Positions 54,659 to 62,553 of a stretch of 62,553 nt of DNA are shown piece after piece; the first letter of the stretch is position 1; each line of letters begins with the position of its first letter. Below the pieces are notes generated by a model. The model was not told the origin of the DNA. It saw nothing but the letters and a program-made list of their open reading frames with translations, and did not search any database. Origin of the DNA: an uncultured Alphaproteobacteria bacterium (GTDB taxonomy: Bacteria > Pseudomonadota > Alphaproteobacteria > HIMB59); the NCBI GenBank assembly GCA_902538085.1, contig CACBDV010000004.1:1-62553 (forward strand). The letters are read 5' to 3'. Both the position numbers and the translations under genes were made by a program.

Positions 54659-55705
54659 TTATACTCTTGAACCGTTCGTGTTATCAAAAAGGTGCACTAA
54701 TGTATTAGATATATCAAATTTAAATGTATCTCCTGCATTTAGATTTATTTTGGAGGATAATTTACAACTAAACTCTTGATCACCAATTTTTGAATAAATG
54801 ATCATATCTGAACCTAGATATTCCACTAGGTTTGCTACACAAGTATGCTGTCCATTATCTGAAATTAGGATATCGTCTGGCCTTATACCTAAACTAGCAT
54901 CATCGATGTTTGCAGAATTATTAAGGTTAATTCTCATATCAGCTATATGAGCTATGCCATTTTCGATTTTGCAATTAAATAAATTCATCTGTGGGGATCC
55001 TATGAATTCAGCAACAAATTTAGTGTTTGGTTTAGAATATATCTCTTTAGGTGTGCCAACTTGTTCAACAACACCATTGTTAATTACTACTATCCTGTCT
55101 CCTAGTGTCATCGCCTCTGTTTGATCATGAGTAACAAAAATACTTGTTACGCCCATTTGTCTTTGAAGACGTTTAATTTCCAAACGCATTTGATTTCTTA
55201 ATTTTGCATCTAGGTTAGATAGTGGTTCATCAAATAAAAATATTTTTGGATTTCTAACTATGGCTCTTCCCATTGCAACTCGTTGTCTTTGGCCTCCTGA
55301 AAGCATACTTGGTTTTCTTGTGAGTAATTGATCTATTTCCAGGAGTTTAGCAACATCATTAACTTTGTTATTGATCTCTTCTTTAGATATTCCTCTATTT
55401 TTAAGACCATAAGCCATGTTATTAAATACTGACATGTGAGGATAAAGTGCATAATTTTGAAAAACCATTGCTACATCTCTTTCAGACGGATCAATATTAT
55501 TAATAACATTACCATCTAGCGATATTTCCCCATTTGTAATATCCTCTAATCCGGCTATCATTCTTAATAAAGTTGATTTACCACATCCACTAGGACCAAC
55601 AAATACAACAAATTCTCCATTATCAATATTTAAAGAAGTCTCATTAACAGCTTTAGTGCCATTGGGATATATTTTAGTAATATTTTGTAATTCTAAAAAA
55701 CTCAT
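54659..55705 (-). CDS. ugpC: ABC transporter ATPase, UgpC/MalK type
   Basis: A 348-residue CUT1-family ATPase. Walker A is GPSGCGKST near residue 37, the Q-loop is VFQNYALYPHMSVFNN, the signature is LSGGQRQRVAMGRAI near residue 135, and Walker B is IFLFDEPLSNLDAKLR. The H-loop VTHDQTEAMTL and a C-terminal TOBE regulatory domain follow. It powers uptake by the permeases encoded just upstream. The ATG at 55705 begins SFLELQNITK, 2 bp after the permease stop; the frame is open upstream but overlaps the permease gene. Confidence 0.93.
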   Translation of the reverse strand: MSFLELQNITKIYPNGTKAVNETSLNIDNGEFVVFVGPSGCGKSTLLRMIAGLEDITNGEISLDGNVINNIDPSERDVAMVFQNYALYPHMSVFNNMAYGLKNRGISKEEINNKVNDVAKLLEIDQLLTRKPSMLSGGQRQRVAMGRAIVRNPKIFLFDEPLSNLDAKLRNQMRLEIKRLQRQMGVTSIFVTHDQTEAMTLGDRIVVINNGVVEQVGTPKEIYSKPNTKFVAEFIGSPQMNLFNCKIENGIAHIADMRINLNNSANIDDASLGIRPDDILISDNGQHTCVANLVEYLGSDMIIYSKIGDQEFSCKLSSKINLNAGDTFKFDISNTLVHLFDNTNGSRV

Positions 55706-55707
55706 TT

Positions 55708-56559
55708 TTATTTTTCTGTTTGAATTAATCCTTTGATAAACCATCTTTGAAGAATTACAACAACTAACACTGGTGGAAGCATTGACAATATAATATAGGC
55801 AAATCTCTCGCCTGTTCTAGGTAAAGCAACACCCTCATAATTTTCTGTAAAAATAATCTTCATTCCCATCACTACTGTCCAATATTTTTCGTCAGTAGTC
55901 ATTATTAAAGGCCATAAATATTGGCTATATCCATAGACAAACATGAAAATAAACATAGCCGCTAACATTGTTTTTGATAGTGGCAATAAGAAGTCAATAA
56001 AAAATCTCCAACTATTTGCACCATCTAATTTTGCAGACTCTAACAATTCATCAGGGATTGTTTTATAAAATTGTCTAAAGAAAAATGTTGCAGTAGCAGA
56101 AGCAACTAGTGGGAGTATAAGTCCCGTATATGTATTTGTTAGACCAAGATCAGATACAATTTTATAACTTGGAAAGATTCTTACTTCTAGTGGAACTAAA
56201 AGAGTAATAAAGATTAGCCAAAATATTGGAACAGCTAATTTAAATCTAAAATAAACTAATGCGTAAGCTGACATAGCTGAGATGACAACTTTCAATGTTG
56301 CGATACCAAGAGCCATAATAAAACTATTTACAAACATTCTCGCTGCAGTAACTTCCTCAGACCAACCCCCTTTTTCATTCAAAACTTCATTGTAATTTTG
56401 AGAAAAACTCTCACCTAAAAAAAATTTCATTCCCTCAGTCATTATTGAAACATTATCATGAGTTGAAGTGGCAAAAGAAAACCAAATTGGTAATACCATT
56501 AATAAAACGCCAAGTATGAGAATAATGTGTGTTAGTATTTCTAATGGTTTGAACTTCAT
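55708..56559 (-). CDS. ugpE: ABC permease, UgpE/MalG type (copy 1, proximal to ATPase gene)
   Basis: A 283-residue inner-membrane permease with six hydrophobic helices. The EAA coupling loop is DELLESAKLDGANSWRFFIDFLLPLS near residue 185, and the tail is PPVLVVVILQRWFIKGLIQ. This fits the CUT1 MalG/UgpE subunit. It closely resembles the next gene along most of its length and has an insert of about 9 residues before the last helix (NYEGVALPRT). It overlaps the second copy by 4 bp. Confidence 0.92.
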   Translation of the reverse strand: MKFKPLEILTHIILILGVLLMVLPIWFSFATSTHDNVSIMTEGMKFFLGESFSQNYNEVLNEKGGWSEEVTAARMFVNSFIMALGIATLKVVISAMSAYALVYFRFKLAVPIFWLIFITLLVPLEVRIFPSYKIVSDLGLTNTYTGLILPLVASATATFFFRQFYKTIPDELLESAKLDGANSWRFFIDFLLPLSKTMLAAMFIFMFVYGYSQYLWPLIMTTDEKYWTVVMGMKIIFTENYEGVALPRTGERFAYIILSMLPPVLVVVILQRWFIKGLIQTEK

Positions 56560-57377
56560 TTATTTTGAAATATTCCTTGAATAAATAATTTTTGTAGAAA
56601 AATAATTATAATTACTGGTGGGATCATTGACATAATTACAAAAGCAAAGCGGTCAGAAATAGATCCGTACATTGTCTTAAGACCCATTACAACAGTCCAA
56701 TATTGCTCACTAGTAGTCATTATTAATGGCCAAAGATATTGATTATAGCCAAATACGAACATAAATATAAAAACAGCAGCAATCATCGTTTTAGATAAAG
56801 GAATTAAAAAATCTATAAAAAAGCTCCAACTATTAGTTCCATCTAATTTAGCCGCTTCTAATAATTCATCAGGAATTGATTTATAAAATTGTCTAAAAAA
56901 GAAGGTTGCTATTGCAGAGGCAGAGATGGGTAGAATTAAACCAGCAAATGTATTTACAAGATTTAATTTTGACATAACTATGTATGAGGGCATTATTCTA
57001 AGCTCCAAAGGAACTAATAAAGTAATAAAAATTAACCAAAATATAAAAGTCGCATATTTGACTTTAAAATAAACTAAACCGTATGCAGTCATAAGTGATG
57101 TTATTACAGATAAAGTTGCTATACCTGTTGCCATAACAAAACTATTTAAAAACATTTTAAGAGCTGTTATTTCATTAAAAAAACCAGATTGTTTAAATAA
57201 AACCCTAGAATAATTATCAATAAAATTATCTCCTAAAAAGAATTGTAAACCGTTTGTATTTATAAATAGGCTTGAATGTGTTGAGCTTGCAAAAATTATC
57301 CATATTGGAACAACCATAATAAGTAAACCAATTGAAAGAATAAAATGATTAATAGTTGAAGATATATATTTAGTCAT
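56556..57377 (-). CDS. ABC permease, UgpE/MalG type (copy 2, proximal to UgpA gene)
   Basis: A 273-residue permease, a tandem paralogue of the 55708-56559 gene. Shared blocks include FWLIFITLLVPLE, ATFFFRQFYK, PDELLEAAKLDG, KTMIAAVFIFMFVFGYNQ and YLWPLIMTT. The EAA loop is intact, so it is not a decaying copy. It differs by about 10 fewer residues near the last loop and in the N-terminal periplasmic part. It could replace copy 1 as the partner of the single UgpA-like subunit, or serve a different assembly. It overlaps ugpA by TAATG. Confidence 0.9.
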   Translation of the reverse strand: MTKYISSTINHFILSIGLLIMVVPIWIIFASSTHSSLFINTNGLQFFLGDNFIDNYSRVLFKQSGFFNEITALKMFLNSFVMATGIATLSVITSLMTAYGLVYFKVKYATFIFWLIFITLLVPLELRIMPSYIVMSKLNLVNTFAGLILPISASAIATFFFRQFYKSIPDELLEAAKLDGTNSWSFFIDFLIPLSKTMIAAVFIFMFVFGYNQYLWPLIMTTSEQYWTVVMGLKTMYGSISDRFAFVIMSMIPPVIIIIFLQKLFIQGIFQNK

Positions 57378-58255
57378 TAATTGTAGTGAATTTTACCTTC
57401 TATGTATCTGAATTGGAAAATTGTAATGACAAGAACTATTATCATCATCATGATTGATTGCGCACCAGCACTTCCAAGATCTAAACCTTTGAAGCCATCA
57501 ATGTAGGCTTTATAAACTAAAGTTTTAGTTTCGCTACCAGGAGCTCCAATAGTGGTTGTATCAATAATTCCAAATGTATCAAAGAAGGCATAAGTTATAT
57601 TAATTATAATCAAGAAAAAAGTAGTCGGCATTAATAAAGGAAAAGTAATTGTCCAAAATCTTCGAATGTTGCTTTTACAATCAATAATAGAAGCTTCAAT
57701 AACTGTTTTTTGAATAGCCTGAAGTCCTGCTAAAAAGAAAATAAAATTTGCACTTATTTGTTTCCAGGAACCAGCAATAATTACATAAATATATGCATCA
57801 AATACATTTTCATACCAATTAAAACCCCATAAATTATTAAATAAATGATGAAGTAAACCATATCTTTCACTGAAGAAATAATTTGCCATAACACCAACAA
57901 CAGCTGGTGCAATAGCATAAGGCCAAATTAAAAGGGTTTTATAAGCACTTTTTCCATGCATTACTTTATTAGCTTGCACAGCAAGCAATAAACCAATTGA
58001 ACCTGTAATAAAAGTAATTACGAAACTATAGATAATTGTAAACTTGAAAGCAGTGAAATAAGAGGGATCAGAAAAAATAAATAAAAAATTATCAAAACCA
58101 GCAAACTGAGAACCAAATCCAAAAGCATCTTGCATAGTAAAGGCATCTTTAAACGTTTGAATAATTGGCCAATATAAAAAAATTAATAAGATTAATAGCT
58201 GAGGAGCTAAGAAAAAATATTGAGAATAATTTGATTTAAATTGAACTTTTTTCAT
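57377..58255 (-). CDS. ugpA: ABC permease, UgpA/MalF type
   Basis: A 292-residue permease with six helices. The N-terminal FFLAPQLLILLIFLYWPIIQTF and the coupling loop VIEASIIDCKSNIRRFWTITFPLLMP near residue 187 are typical of CUT1 UgpA subunits. It would pair with a UgpE-type subunit. It lies 51 bp downstream of ugpB, with an intercistronic hairpin between them, and is coupled by TAATG to the UgpE-like copy 2. Confidence 0.92.
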   Translation of the reverse strand: MKKVQFKSNYSQYFFLAPQLLILLIFLYWPIIQTFKDAFTMQDAFGFGSQFAGFDNFLFIFSDPSYFTAFKFTIIYSFVITFITGSIGLLLAVQANKVMHGKSAYKTLLIWPYAIAPAVVGVMANYFFSERYGLLHHLFNNLWGFNWYENVFDAYIYVIIAGSWKQISANFIFFLAGLQAIQKTVIEASIIDCKSNIRRFWTITFPLLMPTTFFLIIINITYAFFDTFGIIDTTTIGAPGSETKTLVYKAYIDGFKGLDLGSAGAQSIMMMIIVLVITIFQFRYIEGKIHYN

Positions 58256-58261
58256 TAAGTT

Positions 58262-58292
58262 AAAAGGAGGATATTATAAATACCCTCCTTTT
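58262..58292 (-). terminator. intercistronic hairpin between ugpB and ugpA
   Basis: Perfect 9-bp arms, aaaaggagg at 58262-58270 and cctcctttt at 58284-58292, separated by 13 bases. On the minus strand the hairpin follows the ugpB stop by 14 bp and ends in U-rich sequence before the ugpA start. Such hairpins commonly keep binding-protein mRNA more abundant than permease mRNA, by partial termination or by blocking 3' decay. The arm also contains an AGGAGG-like element. Confidence 0.7.
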
Positions 58293-58306
58293 TAAAATAA
58301 TATTAA

Positions 58307-59614
58307 TTATAGGGTTTTAGCAAACTGTTTTAATAGTTTTGCTGCACCCTTATCCATATTGCTTAGAGCTTTTTCAACAGTGATATCACCATTAAGCATT
58401 GGCTCAACATTTTCGTATATTACTTCACGAATTTGAGGCCAGTTACCTGCTCTATATCCACCAGGGATAGTTGAACCTTCAAGACCTAATTGATCACCAA
58501 CAGCTTTATGATAAGGAGAAGCTCTATAAAAATTTATAGTTTCAGCTAATTCGATACCACCTTTTGTTACAGCAGCATAACCTGTCATGTTATGATAGTA
58601 TAAATCCATTTCTGGTGAACCCATAAATTCAATAAATTTTGCAAGTCCTTTATACTCTTCTTCTGTATGACCGTTTAAAATCCAATTAGCAGCACCACCA
58701 ATAAATGTTGGATATTCTTTACCGCCTGTTACTGAGTCCCAATATGGTATTGGGTTAGTTGTAAAGTTTGGAAGTACACCTTTCATACCTCCAAAAGATG
58801 CAGCAGATCCAAACCAAAATGCAGCCTCACCGTTAGTAAATGGTGCTTGGTTATCTCCCCATGCTCTTCCCTTGTAGCCATAGTAACCCTTTTCATACCA
58901 TTCTTTAACTTTAGTCCAGTGATAAACAAAAGCTTCTGTATCCGCAAAAAGTGTTTTTGTAGGAACAGCATCATAGCCATTATTGCCATCTGTCATCAAT
59001 AAATTATGCCTTGAGAAGAAATTTTCAGTCCAAATCCAAGGACTGTGACTTTGAAGAAGAGGAATATATCCGGCATCGAGTATCTTTTGAGCCATACCTT
59101 CAAATTCTTCGTAAGTTTTTGGAACCTCTTCAATGCCAACTTCATTTAAGATATCCATATTGGCATACATGAGACATGTAGAACTATTAAATGGAACGCC
59201 GATCATTTTTCCATCTCCATCAGCATAAAAGTTTTTTATACCAGGAATGTAGTTATCAGCATCAACATCAATACCATATTTTTCGGCCATCTCTTCAAAG
59301 CCGATAACAACTCCATTTTTAACTTGTGCTACCATGATAGCTGCACCTGCATCATAGACTTGTGAATAATGAGGTTGATCACCTGCTCTAAAAGCAGCTA
59401 TTGTAGCTGCCATGTTGTCCTCATAGCTTCCTTTACCAGTAGGGATAACCATATACTCATCTTGTGATTCATTAAATCGATTAGCTATTTCTATGATTAC
59501 ATCACCTAAAAAACCACTGTTACCATACCACCAATGAATTTCGGTTTTACTGTAACTGTTTGAAGTAAATGCAAAAGAAACTAAAAGTACAAAAATACTA
59601 ATTAGTTTTTTCAT
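58307..59614 (-). CDS. ugpB: ABC substrate-binding protein, UgpB-like
   Basis: A 435-residue periplasmic protein with a signal peptide (MKKLISIFVLLVSFAFTSNSYS). The body has the order of UgpB: IHWWYGNSGFLGDVIIEIANRFN, AAFRAGDQPHYSQVYDAGAA, FNSSTCLMYANMDIL, FWFGSAASFGG and GGYRAGNWPQIREVI. The last is close to the ligand loop of glycerol-3-phosphate binding proteins. The likely ligand is sn-glycerol-3-phosphate or a glycerophosphodiester, useful for phosphorus acquisition; other polyols or sugars remain possible. It is the first gene of the importer operon, with a strong ribosome-binding site. Confidence 0.9.
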   Translation of the reverse strand: MKKLISIFVLLVSFAFTSNSYSKTEIHWWYGNSGFLGDVIIEIANRFNESQDEYMVIPTGKGSYEDNMAATIAAFRAGDQPHYSQVYDAGAAIMVAQVKNGVVIGFEEMAEKYGIDVDADNYIPGIKNFYADGDGKMIGVPFNSSTCLMYANMDILNEVGIEEVPKTYEEFEGMAQKILDAGYIPLLQSHSPWIWTENFFSRHNLLMTDGNNGYDAVPTKTLFADTEAFVYHWTKVKEWYEKGYYGYKGRAWGDNQAPFTNGEAAFWFGSAASFGGMKGVLPNFTTNPIPYWDSVTGGKEYPTFIGGAANWILNGHTEEEYKGLAKFIEFMGSPEMDLYYHNMTGYAAVTKGGIELAETINFYRASPYHKAVGDQLGLEGSTIPGGYRAGNWPQIREVIYENVEPMLNGDITVEKALSNMDKGAAKLLKQFAKTL

Positions 59615-59619
59615 TATGT

Positions 59620-59651
59620 CCTCCTATTTGAACGTTCCTGTTGCCATTATA
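59620..59651 (-). promoter_or_regulatory. candidate -10 box and strong Shine-Dalgarno of ugpB
   Basis: On the minus strand AGGAGG lies at 59620-59625, five bases before the ATG, and TATAAT at 59646-59651. A convincing -35 element is not seen, and I do not find a Pho box. The perfect SD contrasts with the weak sites of most genes in the window and fits high expression of the binding protein. Confidence 0.45.
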
Positions 59652-59741
59652 TAACTATTTAATAGTCTCAGGAATAGATTGGTTGTGTATAACTTAATAA
59701 AAAAATATTAAATATTTATGAAATTTAAAATAAGCTTTGAT

Positions 59742-60176
59742 TTATATGATTTTTTTTAAATATCTTAATGCGTAAATAAATCCATCTTTACCCATACCTA
59801 TAATTGAACAATTACAAGCTGGTGCTATGAGAGACTTTCTTCGAAAGTCCTCTCTAGAGTATATATTGGATAAATGAACTTCTATTTTAAATATTGTTTT
59901 AATTTCAAGAGAGTCGTGTAAAGAAACCGAAGTATGAGTCAAACCACCGGGATTGATTATGATACCAACGTATGACTCGTCTAAGCCATTTATTTTATTG
60001 ATTATCTCTCCTTCTATATTACTTTGGAAAAAATCAAGTTTACATCCTAATGTTTCAGACTCCTTAAGTAGCTCGTTTTCCAAATCTTTTAATGTGAAAT
60101 TTCCATAAACACTCTCTTTGCGTTTACCTAACATTTCTAGATTAGGGCCATTAATAATTAAAATTTTATTGTCCAT
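59742..60176 (-). CDS. aroQ: 3-dehydroquinate dehydratase, type II
   Basis: A 144-residue type II dehydroquinase of the shikimate pathway. INGPNLEMLGKRKESVYG has the catalytic Tyr region, NPGGLTHTSVSLHDSL the substrate-binding segment, and EVHLSNIYSREDFRRKS the catalytic His. It forms a cytoplasmic dodecamer. It follows the divergent 125-bp gap upstream of the 70-aa gene and lies 127 bp from the ugpB start, both on the minus strand. Confidence 0.95.
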   Translation of the reverse strand: MDNKILIINGPNLEMLGKRKESVYGNFTLKDLENELLKESETLGCKLDFFQSNIEGEIINKINGLDESYVGIIINPGGLTHTSVSLHDSLEIKTIFKIEVHLSNIYSREDFRRKSLIAPACNCSIIGMGKDGFIYALRYLKKII

Positions 60177-60289
60177 ATTTATTGAACTTATATCAAAGAT
60201 TTTATCATTCCCAATGGGTATAATTTTAAATATTTTTATATTTTTTTAGTTAAAATCACTATATTTATGATATTTAGTTAATTATTAAT

Positions 60290-60295
60290 AGGAGG
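60290..60295 (+). promoter_or_regulatory. strong Shine-Dalgarno of the 70-aa gene
   Basis: AGGAGG six bases before the ATG at 60302, a perfect match to the anti-SD core. Only a few genes in this window have one. Confidence 0.65.
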
Positions 60296-60301
60296 TTAGT
60301 T

Positions 60302-60514
60302 ATGAGAAAATTCATTATAGATATGACTATGTCGTATGACTTTCAGGTAACTATAGAGGCTGAGTCGGAGGAAGCAGCAAAAGCAAAGTTTACAAATACA
60401 CCATTAGAACAACTTGGTAGCTATAAATTTGGCTCATTTTATAAGACATTTAGAGGTATAAAATTAGATGAATTTGATCCAAGATTTTATAAGGACGAAG
60501 ATAAAGTAAGATAA
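60302..60514 (+). CDS. small protein of unknown function upstream of bioY
   Basis: A 70-residue protein starting MRKFIIDMTMSYDFQVTIEA. The pattern of a strand pair followed by a helix (EAESEEAAKAKFTN) and an aromatic-rich tail (YKFGSFYKTFRG) suggests a small alpha/beta fold. I do not recognise it. The perfect Shine-Dalgarno shows it is translated efficiently. bioY starts 7 bp after its stop, so they are probably cotranscribed. Confidence 0.65.
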   Translation: MRKFIIDMTMSYDFQVTIEAESEEAAKAKFTNTPLEQLGSYKFGSFYKTFRGIKLDEFDPRFYKDEDKVR

Positions 60515-60521
60515 TCATACG

Positions 60522-61076
60522 ATGAGTAGAACAATTACTGAAAATCTTTTTGGTACACACTTCTTTAGCAAGTATTACCTAACTATACTAGGAGTGATTT
60601 TACTGACTATATCTTCTAAAATTTCTATTCCCTTTTACCCTGTTCCAATGACATTACAAACTTTGGTGGTTTTCTTTATAGCTGCATCAATGGGCATGAT
60701 TGGCTTTTATTCAACATTTATTTATGTGGTTTTAGGTGTGCTAGGACTGCCTTTATTCGCTAATGGTGGAGGAATTGGCTACATTTTTTCTCCAACATTT
60801 GGTTTTTTATACGGAATGGTAATTTCTGCGTTCATAATTGCATATATTCTCAAATCTGAAGTAAAAACAGGTTTAATCAAGTTATCGGTTACTATTTTTG
60901 CAGGTGCATTTGTTATATTTTTGTGTGGTATTAGTCACCTTTCGTTTTTTGTAGGTCTAGAACAAGCAATAAATCTTGGTTTATTACCATTTTTGTATAG
61001 TGAATTTCTAAAGATTGTATTGGCTATAGCTATAATTTTTGGGTTGATTCAAAGAGTTAATCAAAAAAATTCATAA
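60522..61076 (+). CDS. bioY: biotin transporter BioY (ECF S component)
   Basis: A 184-residue membrane protein with six hydrophobic helices. The BioY signature is ISIPFYPVPMTLQTLVVFF, and GLPLFANGGGIGYIFSPTFGFLYG follows near residue 80. It captures biotin, alone or with a shared ECF energising module. No BioM/BioN genes are nearby. It suggests the organism salvages biotin. It overlaps the convergent deacetylase gene by 6 bp. Confidence 0.93.
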   Translation: MSRTITENLFGTHFFSKYYLTILGVILLTISSKISIPFYPVPMTLQTLVVFFIAASMGMIGFYSTFIYVVLGVLGLPLFANGGGIGYIFSPTFGFLYGMVISAFIIAYILKSEVKTGLIKLSVTIFAGAFVIFLCGISHLSFFVGLEQAINLGLLPFLYSEFLKIVLAIAIIFGLIQRVNQKNS

Positions 61077-61979
61077 ATAAGTTTTACTTACAGTTTCGAA
61101 TATTGAAAAGTGCCGAGATGCCAATTCTTGTCTATTCTTGCTGTATCCTCCACCTATAACAGTACAAAGAGGTATTTTTTTTTCTTTGAAATACTCACAT
61201 ACAATTTCATCTCTGTTTTTAATTCCATCATCAGTAAGGTTTAAATTACCTAGATCATCGTTAGAGTGAACATCAACTCCTGCATCATAAAAAACAATAT
61301 CTGGTGTAAAATGAGACTCAATTTGATCAAGCGTTTTTGTGAGGATATTTATATATTTAACATCATCTACTTCATCATCTATTGGTACATCTAAATTGCT
61401 ATTTTTTTTGTCAAATGGAAAATTATTTTTACAATGAATTGAACATGTAAAAATATTATCAATATTTTCACAAATAGAAGCAGTTCCATCACCTTGGTGA
61501 ACATCTAAATCTAATATTAAAATTTTATTTATTTTTTTTTGATTAAGTAAAGTTATCGAGGCATAGGCTAAATCGTTAAATACACAAAAACCAGATCCAC
61601 AATCTTTAAATGCATGGTGAGTTCCACCTGCTAAATGACATGCAATACCATAATCCAACGCCAATTGAGATGTTTGTAGTGTGCCTTGTATAGCTAGGAA
61701 AGATCTTTTAGCTAATTTTTCACTCCACGGTAAATTAATTCTTCTTTCCTGATCTCTTGATAGATTACCTTCTTTAACACTCATAACATAATTACGGTTG
61801 TGTACTACTTGTACATCATTTATAGGAGCTGACTTACTTTGATGAATTGTTAAATTTGTATATAAATTTGAGTTTTTGATAAAATTATATAAATCAGAAA
61901 ATTTAGTACCAACAAATCTATGACCCTCTGGTAGAGGAATGTCATAGTTATCATTGTAAACAACATTTAGTTTTTTCAT
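61071..61979 (-). CDS. histone deacetylase-family (acetylpolyamine/acetoin utilisation type) hydrolase
   Basis: A 302-residue zinc hydrolase of the HDAC/AcuC/AphA superfamily. LAGGTHHAFKDCGSGFCVFNDLAYA holds the catalytic His pair, ILDLDVHQGDGTA the zinc Asp and His, and YDAGVDVHSNDDLG the second zinc Asp. It deacetylates acetyl-lysine or a small acetylated amine such as a polyamine; the substrate is unknown. The ATG at 61979 is preferred over a TTG at 61982. Confidence 0.88.
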   Translation of the reverse strand: MKKLNVVYNDNYDIPLPEGHRFVGTKFSDLYNFIKNSNLYTNLTIHQSKSAPINDVQVVHNRNYVMSVKEGNLSRDQERRINLPWSEKLAKRSFLAIQGTLQTSQLALDYGIACHLAGGTHHAFKDCGSGFCVFNDLAYASITLLNQKKINKILILDLDVHQGDGTASICENIDNIFTCSIHCKNNFPFDKKNSNLDVPIDDEVDDVKYINILTKTLDQIESHFTPDIVFYDAGVDVHSNDDLGNLNLTDDGIKNRDEIVCEYFKEKKIPLCTVIGGGYSKNRQELASRHFSIFETVSKTYL

Positions 61980-61994
61980 CAATATAAATTTTCT

Positions 61995-62552
61995 TTAATA
62001 TTCGCTAATCGTAACTATTTCATCAGACTCATATGTAGTTTGATCTAAGTTCTTCTTTACAATATTTGACATTGCATTAGCTACTTTTTTTGCATGAATT
62101 GGTCTCATTTTTTTAAGCGGGCCTAAAAATAATGGTGTTAATAGCTTGAAAATTGGAATTCCAATTTTCTCAGCAAGTCTAAATTGTACTCTTTTACCTA
62201 GTAAAAAAGATGGTCTTAAAATACCAAGGTTATCAAAGTTTAATCTTTTCAACTCCTCTTCAACTAAGCCCTTAAACCTTAAATATTCACTTTTATTATT
62301 AGGATCAGCAAAACCAGATGAGATATAGACGAAGGACTTAATTGAGTTAGATTTACATATTTTGGCTATTTCCTTAGGCAAATCTAGCTCTACCCTTTGA
62401 TATTCACTTTTTTCAGGAGAGTTTTTCTTTGTTGTACCAATACAAAAAAAACAACAATCAGCAATAATCTGATCTTTAATATTCTCAACATTTTTTAAAT
62501 CTGTATTAATAATTTCTAATTTTGGATGTTTTATATTTACTTCAGAACGCGT
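61995..62552 (-). CDS. NAD(P)-binding Rossmann protein, HTATIP2/YbjT-like, 5' end outside window
   Basis: The frame is open to the end of the window, so the N-terminal nucleotide-binding loop lies beyond it; 185 residues are visible. CFFCIGTTKKNSPEKSEYQR, FVYISSGFADPNNKSEYLRF, KGLVEEELKRLNF and LGILRPSFLLGKR follow the HTATIP2 (CC3/TIP30) and NmrA-like atypical SDR group. The usual catalytic Ser-Tyr-Lys is partly represented by SS and YLRFKG. It probably binds NADPH as a reductase, chaperone or redox sensor. It lies 15 bp upstream of the deacetylase gene. Confidence 0.8.
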   Translation of the reverse strand, partial: TRSEVNIKHPKLEIINTDLKNVENIKDQIIADCCFFCIGTTKKNSPEKSEYQRVELDLPKEIAKICKSNSIKSFVYISSGFADPNNKSEYLRFKGLVEEELKRLNFDNLGILRPSFLLGKRVQFRLAEKIGIPIFKLLTPLFLGPLKKMRPIHAKKVANAMSNIVKKNLDQTTYESDEIVTISEY

Positions 62553-62553
62553 A

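Noticed and set aside
59615-59741. Pho box upstream of ugpB
   Set aside because: Phosphate control would be expected for a Ugp system, but no CTGTCAT-type direct repeat is present in the gap.

Overview
The window looks like a piece of a streamlined, AT-rich alphaproteobacterial chromosome, probably from a marine oligotroph of the SAR11/HIMB59/AEGEAN-169 kind. The lineage is inferred from three things. Genes are packed with 1-20 bp overlaps and very short gaps. Gene order is alphaproteobacterial: mltB-like, rlpA-like, dac, tmk, holB, metG, tatD, MBL hydrolase; and sdhE between mfd and recG. The transport genes fit a nutrient scavenger: a Ugp-type ABC importer, a TRAP binding protein, BioY and TauE. 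There is one tRNA, Ser(UGA). I see no rRNA, intact insertion sequence, prophage or CRISPR array.

Layout. 1-7.3 kb: the 3' part of a GH13_18 glycoside phosphorylase, then a plus-strand cluster metY, alpha/beta hydrolase, GFA protein, guaB, guaA and an MGMT-like gene. The MGMT-like gene lies between two copies of the guaA 3' end, so it looks like the remnant or minimal form of a guaA-targeting element. 7.4-13.1 kb: a YdhR-like protein, an AlaC-like aminotransferase, and a tight operon of a P-loop protein, argC-like and argB-like genes, facing a convergent argD. 13.1-17.8 kb: a minus-strand operon of GGT-family protein, mazG, tolC-like and lysR. 17.8-28 kb: small single genes and short operons (thioesterase, MFS and EamA transporters, yajQ, tRNA-editing deacylase, TakP-type TRAP binding protein, SRAP, M48 protease, dat-msrA-dnaJ-like, typA), then the longest gene-free gap (521 bp). 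28.6-38.6 kb: minus-strand housekeeping genes and the envelope/replication operon mltB to MBL hydrolase. 38.6-42.9 kb: small membrane and ABM-fold proteins, TauE, tRNA-Ser and a 2OG-Fe(II) oxygenase. 42.9-54.6 kb: mfd, sdhE, recG, DUF502, a short DUF6494 gene, DUF2061 and DUF3108 proteins, mnmH, thiL, cfa and nadE. 54.7-59.6 kb: the ugp-type operon with two adjacent ugpE-like permease genes. 59.7-62.55 kb: aroQ, a 70-aa protein, bioY, an HDAC-like deacetylase and a partial NAD(P)-binding protein.

The observations I rate highest are: (1) the 21-bp guaA-end direct repeat enclosing one MGMT-like gene and an 11-bp tandem repeat; (2) an uncharacterised P-loop protein, distantly DUF1611-like, translationally coupled to atypical ArgC and ArgB homologues, which may supply a non-canonical first step of an arginine-type pathway; (3) the duplicated UgpE permease; (4) an RlpA homologue that has lost its catalytic motif; (5) a perfect 18-bp palindrome between divergent genes. 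All functional calls come from reading motifs in the translations; no database search was run.
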